Shown: positions 10,459-21,494 of the stretch, one piece after another
Layout: each line of letters begins with the position of its first letter
Numbering within the stretch: the first letter of the stretch is position 1
NCBI GenBank assembly: GCA_001599815.1
Contig: BCIA01000002.1
Coordinates: forward strand, 5,739,626-5,803,625
Source of the DNA: Furcasterigmium furcatum
Lineage: Eukaryota; Ascomycota; Sordariomycetes; Glomerellales; Plectosphaerellaceae
Direction of reading: 5' to 3'
Length of the DNA: 64,000 bases
The notes under the pieces: generated by a model
What the model saw: only the letters and a program-made list of their open reading frames with translations
Database searches by the model: none
Told to the model about the DNA's origin: nothing
Position numbers and translations under genes: made by a program

Positions 10459-11273
10459 ATGACCCCAGAGCAACGCAATCAGCTTGTAAGCTCAGCTCCC
10501 CGGACATCTCCTCCCCTCCTCCATCTGACAATTCCAAGCTGAGGGCCTCGCAATCCTTCCTCCCGATCCCCCTCGAAGACGCCACCGCCGCCTTCGCCTC
10601 CTCCGCCTCGACGGCATCGTCCTCCTCCTCCACCGACCGCACAACGCCCCCCTCCAGTCCCTCCAGGATGAGAGTCGCCGGCAAGAGCCACGCCAAACCG
10701 ACCTCCCACTCCTCCTCGTCCTCCTCCTCGAAGGCCACCCAGGGCGGCCGCAAATCCAGCGCCCTGCACGCCAGGACGAGCACGCCCCCGATATCCACCG
10801 TCCTCCCCAGCTTCCTCGAGCAGCAGCGCTGCGCCCGCTGCACCGTCAAGATCGTCTACGTCTCCAAGCCCTCCTCCTCAAAACCCCAGCGCGCCCTCGT
10901 CCGGTGGGGCGCCGTCCCCTACTTCACAACCGCCGGCAAGCCCGCAGAGTTCGTCTACCACACCTTCGAGCAGCTCTCCGACCTGCGCCCCGAGCTCGTC
11001 GCCCGCTGGGAGGACGACCAAAAGCGCCACCGCCGCGAGAGCTCCTCCTCCTCCACCGCGGCTGGCTCCGGCAGCAACCCCAGCAGCGACTGGGCCAACG
11101 ACAAGCGCCGCGACAGCTGGGTCATCGAGCAGCTCGCCTACTGGGTTGAGTTCCTCCACGAGTGGAAGTTCTACCGCGAGTACTACGTCTTCCGAGAGGA
11201 GCTCTTCGGCGGCGAGGTCCCCGAGGTCCCGAGCCCGGAGTGCGAGCACTGCGGGCGGAGGAAGAAGGCCTGA
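10459..11273 (+). CDS. Hypothetical protein with two CxxC pairs
   Basis: Model: exon 1 10459-10485 (MTPEQRNQL), intron 10486-10538, exon 2 10539-11273, 253 residues. The first exon was chosen because the frame after the AAG acceptor is open from LRASQSFLPIPLED. The N-terminal third is Ser/Thr-rich and disordered. A CARC pair is followed by a conserved-looking region (LVRWGAVPYFTTAGKPAEF, VIEQLAYWVEFLHEWKFYREYYVF), and the protein ends CEHCGRRKKA, so two CxxC pairs may bind one zinc ion. No signal peptide or membrane segment. I do not recognise the family and propose no function. Confidence 0.72.
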
Positions 11274-11865
11274 GCTGGGCTGACCGGCATGTATTGCTAT
11301 GTATTGTTGTTTTTCTCCTGGGTACTACGGCTACTGGTCTGGGGTCTGGAATCTGGGTCTGGGGGTATCGGTCCGGGGATACCGGGGAACGGCGGCGTCA
11401 CTCACGGGCGAGACCGGGCATCCAGGTTGGATCTAGATGCTGTCTCGCGGCTTTCGCGGCCGTCTTCCGCGTGCGTGGTGCTACACAAAATTGGGCGGAT
11501 GGGCCCATCATGTCTTAACGATAGTAATGTATCATGACCGCCTGCGACACAGACAGGCTACTTAATAATGACAATCAAACGAATTTCAAACACAGCCAGG
11601 CAGGCATCTTCTCGGGGACGAAAAAGGGGCTGACTGGTGGGGGCCTCGGCCCCTTTTCCTCGACTTGTCACTGACCAAAACCTCAAGATAGGTACAAAAA
11701 GCAGCCAATGTTGCACACCAATCTCAGAGCTCACAAAAGCATGGATCCTGTCTAAGTAAGTACCGGAAAAATCAAAGCGAACTCGACAAAAGAGGCAATC
11801 TGCCGCACTCGTTCGTGTATGTCTCACGCCGGTCTCAAGCAAAAACTCCCTCGAGAAGCCCGCGA
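11274..11865. other. Intergenic between convergent genes
   Basis: 3' flanks of two converging genes; no coding or RNA feature recognised. Confidence 0.6.
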
Positions 11866-14800
11866 TTACTTCCCGTCCACCAAATCGTACTCATCCGATA
11901 AATCCCACTCGGACCCTGCCGCTGCATCACCAAATTCGTCTTCTCCGAGGACTTCCTCCCTGTCAAACCACCTCGCCTGAATCCCGCCCAGGTGCCGTTT
12001 GAGTCGCGACCACCAGCCCTTCCAAGACTCACCCCCCGAGTCCATACCGAACCAGCCAAGCGACGAGATGTTGTGATGCCGGTGCAATGGTCCCTCGCCG
12101 CCCCATGGGTAGTCTGGGACCGAGGGCAGAGGCTTGTCGGAAACCGTTGTTGTCGGGACCCTCATGAATGGCTCGATCTCTGGCTCCCCCCGAGTGGAGG
12201 TGAGCATCGTGGTCGGGTCAGTAATGGAAACGAAAGATACTGCAGAATTCGCATTAGTACTCTCTTTCGCAAAGTTCTCAGATTCAGCAACTCACCATTC
12301 GAAGCCGATGCTGAGGATGAGTATAGACTGGAAGTCTCTGAGAATATGATGCCACTGGACGTTGTCGAGACCGAACTGAGGGACAAATCTCCATATGGCT
12401 CGGAGGTAGTCACGGTGGAAATAGACAAAGTCGTCATCGTGTTGTTAAGCCAACGAAGCGACGATGTGCAACTCGTAGTCCTCGTCTTACGCGGCTTTGT
12501 CGTGGAGCTGCAAGGCGTCGTCACGTCAGGATACTCGGCAACGGAGGATGACGTCTCGCCTGACACTGGAAGCACTCCGCTCGTTGACTCTTCATTCCAA
12601 ACCAACGAAGCTGATTCAGTCAGATCGGGATGTGGCTCCGTGATGGTCTTGGTGATCTTCTCGGTGACATTGCCGTGGGTGACTGTGATGGTAATGCACG
12701 GTGAGCTCTCCACAGGGTCAACCGTGATGGTGACATCCACGGTCGGGGTGATTGTAGTAGTAGACGGATCCAGGAACTCCGTAGACGTCCTTGTCGTCAC
12801 AATTGTCGTTGTCGGAGTGAGGGTGAGCGTGCCAGAGACCTCGCCGGTGCTGTTGACAGCGACCGTGGTATTCGGGAAGGGCGTTACGTCCGAAGGAGGG
12901 ACAAGAGTCCTCGTAGACTCGCCAGCTTCTTGCCACCTTGTACTGTTTACGTGGGCTGTTGTTGTAGGCTCCTCGATGACGGTTTGGGATATGATCAGTC
13001 CAGTGCCGGTCGATGTCACATTGGCCCAAATACTTGTGAATCGAGAGGATGTCTCAGACCCTTCCTGGGTCACGGTATGGGAGAAGATGAGTGTGCCGTT
13101 GACTGTACTCGCCACGCTTTCGCTGCCGGGAATCGGGATTGGAATCGGGATGGAGGGCAGCCCGGTAGGCCCGGGGTTCACGGTCGAGTTGGACAGGGGG
13201 AACGGAGGCTGCGTCGCTGATAGGGACCATGTTGGACTTGCTGTCACGTTTACCGGGATCGTACTGGAGTTGTGAGAAGGCTCATCCGACTCCATGGGCC
13301 ATTCGAAGAGAGTGCCGGTGTGGTCCGGCTCAGTGGTGTTAGCAGAGGCAGTAGTGTTGACAAGCCAAGGGATGACTGTCGCCGTAGGGAACGAGGGACG
13401 TGATGTTACGGGATCCGTCCAGTTCGCAGACGCAGTTTGAGTACTGGTGAATGTGCTATTCGGCCACGGTGTTGTCGCACCTGGGATTGACACACCCGCG
13501 ATGCTACTCTGGGACGAGACAGGTAAGATAGTGGCATTTGGAAGAAGATCAGAAGTTTCCAGAGACGGAGGAATGGGCAGTGGAGGGGTCCCCGTGCCCA
13601 GGAGGCTACTTGATACCGTGGCATTCGGCAACGGGAAGGGTGGCGGCGCCGAGGTTGGCGGGATAGGATCATCCGTGACTGGAGAGAAGGTGATTGTCGT
13701 GTTATCGAATGTGACAGGTGGCAGAGGCGGGGGGAGGACAGTATGAGAGATCTGGAGGGAGGTCGTGTTCGGATAGGGGACGGAAACCGTGGGCAGCGTG
13801 ACTGATTGCGACCCAGTGACAGCAAGGGTCCCCGAGATCGTGGAGTGTTGATCTGATGGAACTGCTGTTCCCGGTGGAAGTGAAACAGTGCTGTTGAGCA
13901 GTGGGAATGGCGGGAGTGAAGTGTCTGGGATAGGGAGAGCCGTTACAGACGACGCAGAGCTGGCGTGTGTGCTGAGTGACGTCCACGCCCCGGTGCCGAG
14001 AATAACAGAAGCCTCTGATGTTGTAGCATTGGGAAATGGCACTCCAGTCTGGTTCGAGGGAAGAGGCACAGGCCAAGGCACGGGGGTAACAGACACGGTC
14101 GGACTGACGGGCGTCGAAGTCGCCTCCTCGGTTTCGTTCGCAGCAGGAGACAAGGTTATCTCCCCAGACAAGGCCGACGGTGATACAGATGTGATGTTGA
14201 GGCTGGGGAAAGGAGGGCTCGTGGTTAAAGGAGGCCTAGCCGTGATATTCCCCGAGATGGAGAAGATGCTTTGAGTCTCTGATGTGGATGATTCCGTTTC
14301 CGAGACGTACACCGAAGTGGTTGAGTTGAAGATCGCTGAAGAGGTTGTGTTGGACGTGGGAAAGGGGGGCGACGAAGCTTGGATCGGAGTCCCTGACGTG
14401 CCCGCCGTTCCCCAGGAGGCAGAGACGCTCTCGCCCCAGCCTCCAGGGAACATTGTCGGGCCATCCTCCTGGCTACTCGTATGGGTGCCAGACCAGGCCG
14501 CAGTCGCAGACACATTCACTGGAGGAAACGTTGGCCCTCCCGCCAGGGACCCATTGCCTGATGGGAAAGGGGGAAGAAGAGCAATTGAGGTCGAATCCGC
14601 CGTGGACACCGCACGGCTGGTGTTGAACAAAGTGGTCCATTCAATGGTGACGCTCCGACTTGGGGAATCGACCGGCGACGTTGTGAAGTTTGCGGACGAC
14701 GTGCCAGCAGTGCCTTGGTCCGAGGGGCCCCCTTGCGTCGTGTCATTCCCCGCTGGGAAAGGGGGCCGTTCCGTCGGGGATGGAACACTGTCAGACGAAG

Positions 14801-15889
14801 GAAAGCCGGTGATAGAGACGTCAGACTGGGTAGTCCGTCGCTCTGTTGGACTGATCAGGCCGGTTCCCGAATGTGCCACATCTGATCCCGTCACATTAAG
14901 GGGTGGGCTCGTTGCAGGGGTCTGAGTAGCCGAAGTGGTAAAATTCTGGGCATGAGGGCTGGAAAAGAAGGAGGCGGAGTCCGAGGGCCCCTCGGCCACT
15001 GTTACAGTTCCTGGAATGCTCGAGAGGGTGGTGGTTGAGTTGCTGGGATAAGGGGCCAGAGACGACACTTGGGACCGACTTGAAGGAACAGTCCACGTCG
15101 GGAATCCGGAAGGAGTGAGGACCGGTGGTTCCAGGCCGCCAGGAGTGCCGAGAATCCGCGTCGAAGTGATCGTCGTTTCCTCCACATCAGATCGCGAGGC
15201 CGTGGGAACGAGAGATGTGGTGTTAGTGTAAGGTGGACGGAGTGTCCGCACTGAGGCGGTGGTTTGAGACTCCGACGACTCTGTGGAGTTCCAGATGGAT
15301 GAAGTCTCCTCAGCCGGACCATCTGATACGTCAGCGAGCGTGGCAGTCTGGTCATCAGAGGGCTCTTGGGGCGGGTAGCCGTCCTCAGGAGTAGTGGTTT
15401 GAGCCTCTGTGGCTGTGGAGGGGTCTGGTTGGTAGATATCGTCAGTGATTGTAGATTCGGAAGTTGTATCCGAAGAAGCAGATTCAGTCGTGGATGTTTC
15501 ACTGCTATCAGACGATTCACTGCTAGCTGAGGTGGTGTTTGAATCTAGAGACTCGATTTCAGCAGCACGAACTCAGAGTGGTCCCCGAGGGGTCACTCAC
15601 ATCCAACTGACGATGTGACTGACACGTCGGTATCCTCAGACGTTACTGCGTCGTCGTCGCCGGGGGAAGCACCATATCCATAGTCATAAGGCTGGTACAC
15701 CTTTTTGCCTCCCTGATCCGCAGCCTGTGGAGAGCGCTGGTGGACTCGCCTCTCCTCGTCCACATCCTGGAGGCTTTCTTGGTGCCGGTTGACCAGAAGC
15801 GGAGGATCTCTTCTCGCGGATACAGTGGAAAGCGACGAGAACAATAGCAGGACCGAGAGGACCTCGGCGGCCAGTGTCGACACCCTCAT
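11866..15889 (-). CDS. Secreted Ser/Thr/Pro-rich mucin-like protein with PPFPxxNxT repeats
   Basis: Model: exons 15889-15601, 15544-12296 and 12239-11866, 1303 residues. Residues 1-25 (MRVSTLAAEVLSVLLLFSSL..VSA) are a clear signal peptide, followed by RR. The central 1000+ residues are Thr/Ser/Pro/Val-rich with about 14 degenerate copies of [PS]-P-[FWY]-P-x(2)-N-x-[ST], each carrying an N-glycosylation sequon, and dense potential O-glycosylation. The C-terminal ~125 residues differ: acidic and Trp-rich (SLGWFGMDSGGESWKGWWSR, then an Asp/Glu tail). There is no hydrophobic C-terminal segment, so no GPI anchor is evident. The last intron has a TACTAATG-type branch point. It is probably an extracellular or wall-associated glycoprotein, perhaps in adhesion or surface coating; that role is inferred from composition. 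Confidence 0.85.
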
Positions 15890-17803
15890 GGCGAAGACCA
15901 GTTCACCCTAGGACAGATTAGCCAGGCCGCGGCCTCAATCCCATTCCTGGGGCCTTACACCACTTACACCAACTGCTCGACCAGATGGAGGCCAGCAGTC
16001 GAGGGTAAAAAAATATGCAATGACAAATGAGGGTCGGAGTCTTGCTCAAAGCAAGGTAAAAGAGTGACAAATTTGACGTCTCCGCCCAGACTTACCTGAG
16101 ATCTGTATACGAGCGTGGATGACGGGAGGGAAAAGCTGAGGTCTAGAAGAGGGGCAGCGAGACGAGAGAAAAGGGTCGTGTTGAGCCATCAGCTCAGGGG
16201 CTGCCTGAGGCTTGACCTCACACCCACGATTCTGGGACCGAAGAGGGAAAAGGTCGAGGCCATTGGAGCTGCACCCTGTTACAAGAGCTGAATCTTGCTC
16301 GTGGGCCCACGACGCGGGCATCATGCTTGTCGAATGTCACTCGGACGGGAAGACAAGCTGTTGACCTCCTCCCAGCGGCAAGCTTTCAGCTCCCTCGGGG
16401 GCTTCTGGCAGCTTGCACCAGGCATGAGTGTTCTGATCGAGACATCAAGCCCAGAAATCCCCTGAGGCTGGCCGCTTTGTCGAATCTGGGCCATGCCACG
16501 CTGGCATGTTTGTAGCCGGAACCGTGGAGTTGCAGGATGTTTACGACAGGAAAGATGTCCCGGTGCCTTCCGTAAATTGCCGGCCGACATGAGGCCGCCG
16601 GTGCCCTAAGAGGCCGGGTCTGCCGATATCAAACACGATGTCCGACTCGGCGAAGGTAGCACTTCGCTAGAGCTGGCCCCTCTCATTTCCTCGGCCTAGG
16701 AAGCTTGTGAAGGCAAGGATTCTGAGTCGTCTCTGGACGTTGAGCAGAGATCGCGACAGCTGAGGGTTGTGCCGGCTCAGGATGCTGAACGAGACGCTCA
16801 GAGAGACGAGAAGATCAGGAAATCCACTTCCGAGGTACAAAGCTCACGGTAGTTTCTGGTGCCGTGAGTTGATAGCCTCGACAACTCGGGTAGGGGGCCA
16901 AGTTGCTCAGGAATTGCGGCAATGTGCCACTGTGCACCATTGTAGGACATGAGCCTCCCGAGCCGCAGGATCTGAGTCCACGATGGTCGCACGAGGTGTC
17001 CCGAGATTTAGTAGGACAATCCCGAGAAAAGTCAAATCTGCCTCACCTGCTCGAGATCAGGCCGTGCTCGAAGGCGCGGCGGTGTTCATGTCGACGCTCA
17101 ATTCCCAGGTACAACCGGTTGACGAGGCTTCCTGCATGCGAGTGCTCCCAGATGTGCAACCTCCGGCACGCTTGGGTGCCTGTTCCTGGAGATGTGTGAC
17201 TGGAGCAGTTTAATCACTGCCAGTGATCGTGGTATGCCCTTGCAATCGGGTTGACCTCCCAACCGGATCTTCAACATTCGTGTCGGCAGTAATTACAGAC
17301 TGCGTCCAACTGTACCGATTAGCAAGTAAAGCGGTCAGTGGCACTTCTTACATCAAACGGGTAGCATGGAGCATTAGTGATGAAGCAACGGCCTCGTTCC
17401 ACGTGGGATTCAGGAGCTTGAGACACGGCATCTCGACGATTATCAGCCTCAGGGGCAGAAACAGTTTGTGACTAAAGTCCAATTCTGGAGCCCTCGGTCT
17501 GTATTTTTGCGGCCGAAACTCGTTGCTAGTGTTTGGTCTACGCCGCTCTGTGCTACCTGGTAGCAATGGTGACTCCCTCCAATTTCCATGGAGCAGCGAC
17601 GGTCTTCCTGGGAGAATGTCACTCCATATGTGGGTGGTGACGATGCCACTCAAAGTGACACCGGGCCGATCTGTGGTTGTCATGATGTGGTGGCACGTGT
17701 GTTGAGGTGATGCATCCCGCGAGCTCAGAATCAGGTCAGACCGGCTTCAGGCACCTGCAAGATCGCCGGCCATTCCATCGCTGGGGTGGAATCCTTGTGT
17801 TGC
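15890..17803. other. Intergenic, 1.9 kb, no gene recognised
   Basis: Upstream region of the mucin-like gene and 3' flank of the RRT8-like gene. Frames of 60-110 codons are present but unlike proteins. Confidence 0.55.
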
Positions 17804-18940
17804 TCACTCGGCTTTCTTCGCAGTCTCACGCAGACCTGGAGCGGTGCTATCGGTCATGCTGGTATCCTTCTGCTCGATATCGGCTGCCCACAGCGCTGCA
17901 CCGACTAGATGACAGCTGTCAGTCTTGTGTCAGGTCAGGAGGGGTGTCGTACACATACCTGCGTTGGTGAAGGCGAAGAAAAGGGAAGCGAACGGGATAA
18001 GCTCCAAGCCGGTCGCAACGAGGCCGAATCTGAGACCTTGGTAAGCTTGATGTCATAGGCAGGGAAAAAGGATCCCAGCTTACGCGGTGTAAGGGCCGGT
18101 ATGCTTCTTCACCCAGTCTCGACGCTGAGATGGGGTCCACTTCTTCAGCTGGAAGTACCTGTCGTGCACGATTCTACCCCTGGCACGAGCCTGGATGAGA
18201 ATGAAGAGGAGAGTGCCGACTACGGGGATGAAGTTGAGGGGCAGGTACATGACATAGCGGATGATGGCCTTGGGGGTGAACTTTGAGAAGGGGCTCTTGA
18301 GGATCTTCCCCAGCTTCTGCATGGGGTTGGCGCCGGGGTGAAGCTCGCGTCCTTCGCGAACAATGCCGTCGGCATTCCTGGCGACCAATGTGCCGTCGAA
18401 AGTGTCGAGCAGGGCATCCTGGAGCAGATACGTGCGGGACACGATGTTGACGATTGTGGAACTCTCGTTGAGAACCAGGAGGATCGTTGTGAAGACAGCC
18501 AGTGGGCCGTTAAAGAGAGCGAGAACGGCAAGCTGTGGCACGTAGGTGAAGACGAACATGCCGGCGATGACGGTTGTGGACAGGAGGAAGTAAGGGCCGA
18601 TGCAGGACATGAGCGGCTTCCACAGCGACCTGTGAGTCGCAAGGTAGACGATGCCCTGTCAGGGGTTAGCGGGACAGATCTCGTCAGTATGGGAAGGGAG
18701 AGACGAGCCTTGATGGGATAGAGATAGGCACGGCTCTTGGCCGCATCTCCGACGAGGACGCGAGCTTGTTGGTAGTCCTCTTGGCTTCATGATGGTCAGC
18801 ATTCTGTCCTGACCAGTTGACGGGACTCGTATTGAGACGACGCACAGGATCTCCTGGGCCTTGGACTGAACGGTGTCTACGACGCGGCCCCTGTTTCTAG
18901 CCGAGCCTTGTTCGACGGCCTGAGAAGGTTCGTCCGACAT
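17804..18940 (-). CDS. RRT8/EI24-like multi-pass membrane protein
   Basis: Model: exons 18940-18846, 18784-18709, 18655-18084, 18029-17959 and 17904-17804, 304 residues. The start is MSDEPSQAVEQGSARNRGR. Several hydrophobic segments are visible (VYLATHRSLWKPL, PYFLLSTTVIAGMFVFTYVP, ALFNGPLAVFTTILLVL, YLPLNFIPVVGTLLFIL, FGLVATGLELIPFASLFFAF), with the conserved ARVLVGDAAKSRAYLYPIKG and DALLDTFDGTLVAR. This pattern matches the fungal outer-spore-wall RRT8/LDS group in the EI24 superfamily, which sits on ER or lipid droplets in yeast. Intron 2 (18708-18656) can only be spliced in frame with a GC donor (AAG|GCTCGT). Function in filamentous fungi is not established. Confidence 0.82.
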
Positions 18941-19845
18941 TGTGTGAGCTTCTTCGCGAGGCGGGGGTAATGCGGGGGTGTCGTGAAGGTGACGGTAGCT
19001 GAGGAAAATGAGTGCGGTTCTAAAAGTAAAACGAAAGCGAGCAGTGGCTTCTTGGGATTCCAGGTTGTTAGAAAATGAAGTTGTCGTGACAGAGTGAGAG
19101 TGTGCCAAGGTGGAGATTTAGAAGTCGGAGGTCAATGACGTAGTTGTGCCTTCACAAGCAAATGGAAACTGCCACCAGCGGCGCAGAAGCTCCGGGTTCG
19201 GTGAGGCCCGAGCTGCTCGCAAATGACGCCCAGCTCATGCGGGAATTCCCTTGCATAGGAAGGTATGACGGGACCTACATACGCAGCTGTCTGCCCCGTC
19301 TCTGTCTCAGATTCGCAGCATGTCTTGAACTCACCATGCACGATCTCAGTTGCTCTGCCGCCCCCTGAGGTGTGCTCGGTGAGGCAACCAACCTAGCAGC
19401 TTCCCCTTCGGTTCTTTCCTCGGTGATCAGCCCTCACCGAAATGCAGGGGCCAATACCCCGACCCCCAGAACTACCCCGCATCCCCACTTCAGCTGTCAC
19501 TCTGCAGGTGCCTTCGTCGGTGAAAGAAGCCCCTGGGCCGATGATTTCAACTCCGACGACCATGAGCTCCTCATCCTGGCTTGGCCGCATGCCCTGAAGC
19601 TTCATGAATCCTCACCGAACGTTCTACTGCCAAGTCTGAAGGAAGCCAGCTTCACCTCCCAGCCGTCTCTTCCAGCCAGACCCTCGGAGCTTCCAGATCA
19701 GCTCACACGACCACATTCCCGACTTCCGAACGCCACAACGCTCTGAACAACTCTACCGCTCTCCCGTGGCGTCCACCGTTTCAGGGTCGAGAGAGCAGCG
19801 TATTGGGAACTATTGAAGGGCCCTCAAACTGGCCGTGTGCCCGTC
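18941..19845. other. Divergent promoter region, RRT8-like / LanC-like genes
   Basis: A 905-bp stretch between divergent starts with no supported coding sequence. Confidence 0.6.
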
Positions 19846-21143
19846 ATGGAGGAGAGGCACATACCCAACGACTTCGACTCACCCCTGAAGCTCACCGCCG
19901 ACCCCGAGACCCTCCTGCGATCTGCCCTCCAACGCATCTTGAACTCATCCCCACCCCAGTCAAACTACACCAAGGCACAGCTCGGAGGCGTCCTCAGGGG
20001 CCACACCGGCATAGCCTACCTCTTCCTCCAAGTCTACTCCGCCCTCCCTCGGCTCCAGATCCACGGGTACTCATCTCTCCACTGGGCACAGGCCTACATC
20101 TCCGGCCAAAGAGGTCCCCTGGCTCTCGAACCGGGGAACTGCGGTCTCGGCAGCGAATGCCTGTCCCACCCCGCCGTCAAGGCCTGTATCACCAAGGACC
20201 TCAGCGATGTCCGGCTCTTCCTCGCTTCCCTGCCAGAGGTCCTCGCGCCCCCCCGGGTCGCCCGCTCATCCTCCGCTGAGGCCAGCGGCGCCATGGACGT
20301 AGACGAGCAGGACGCAACCAAGGAGTCCCTCGACCCCTTCCCCTCGGACCTCCTCCACGGCCGAGCAGGCGCCCTCTACCTCCTCCGCCTCATCCGGCAC
20401 TGGGTCCCCCAGTCCGCCCCGCTGGTAGAATTCTACATCGTCCACCTGACAGAACGTATCCTCTCCACCGACGACGACGGCACCGGCACCTGGCTCTACT
20501 CCGGGAAACACTACCTCGGCGCCGCCCACGGCGACATCGGCATCCTGACGCAGCTCATCCTCACCACGCCCCCCCTCGCGCCCCGCCTCGAGCCCAGGCT
20601 CGACAAGCTCCTCGACCTCCAGCTCGAGGACGGGAACTGGCCCTCCTCCATCCCCGCCGACCCGGCCGAGCCCCCGCGGAAGAAGAAGTCCAGCCTCGTC
20701 CAGTGGTGCCACGGTGCCCCCGGCATCGTCCTCTCCCTCCTCTCCCTGCGGCCGTTCTTCCCCAAGCTCCGCCAGAAAATCGACGCCGCCGTCGAAAAGG
20801 GCCGCGCCCTCACCTGGGAACACGGACTCCTACGGAAAGAGCCGAGTCTCTGCCACGGCATCATCGGCAACTCATTGTAAGATCCAGCAGTGGTGTTCCC
20901 AGATGAACTATCTTACTGACACTCTGTAGAATATTCCCACCTGGTGAGCAACGGGAGCACTTCCTCGCCCTCGCCACACCGGAGAAGATGTCCGAACTGC
21001 GCCGTGGCGACGAGGACATCTTCCAGCCCGCCTCCTACGGCAAGGCGTCCATGATCCTCATGGGCTACGACCCCAGCGCAGCCTGGTTATGGCTCGTGTG
21101 TCAGAGGAAGATGCCGCGGATGCTCCTTTACAATGACATATAG
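19846..21143 (+). CDS. LanC-like protein (LANCL family)
   Basis: Model: exons 19846-20876 and 20930-21143, 414 residues. The ATG at 19846 (MEERHIPNDFDSPLKL) was chosen; the frame upstream has no ATG. The alpha/alpha toroid signatures of LanC-like proteins are present: GHTGIAYLFLQ, DLLHGRAGALYLLRL, YLGAAHGDIGILTQL, QWCHGAPGIVLSLL and SLCHGIIGNS. The Cys of WCHG and the Cys-His of LCHG fit the zinc-binding triad of LanC/LANCL1. After the intron the frame resumes IFPPGEQREHFLALAT and ends in a short variable tail. No signal peptide, so cytosolic. Bacterial LanC forms lanthionine rings; eukaryotic LANCL proteins have been linked to glutathione addition to dehydroamino acids. The fungal role is inferred only. 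Confidence 0.9.
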
Positions 21144-21494
21144 GCTTTGCTATATCGCACCATACGTAGTATTTACTCCTGTATATATCGAAGCACATTA
21201 TGACTCTCGGGACGATCACTGGCATGTAGAATAACGTCGGCAGCCTACCTCCTGGCTGATGCATTTGCGCACCGGTCACTCGGTAGCCACCAGAAAATCC
21301 CGTATAAACAACTACCGTCACTGCTGCCATTCCCATGATATCCTAGCACAAAGCCTGGCAGAGCTTTGCTGGCCGCCTTTGGCTCCGATCCTGTCCCATG
21401 CATGCGCCTTTCCCATGGATGCTACCGACGGCCAAAGCCGTATCAAAATACAAAACACCATACCCTGGGTATAATCCATAAGCCAAAACTCCAC
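21144..21494. other. Intergenic between convergent genes
   Basis: 3' flanks of the LanC-like and PA-RING genes; nothing else recognised. Confidence 0.6.

Noticed and set aside
11992..13275. 427-codon plus-strand frame inside the mucin-like gene
   Set aside because: Exact antisense of the Thr/Ser-rich coding exon; Val/Gly-rich composition is what the reverse complement of ACN/TCN codons produces.
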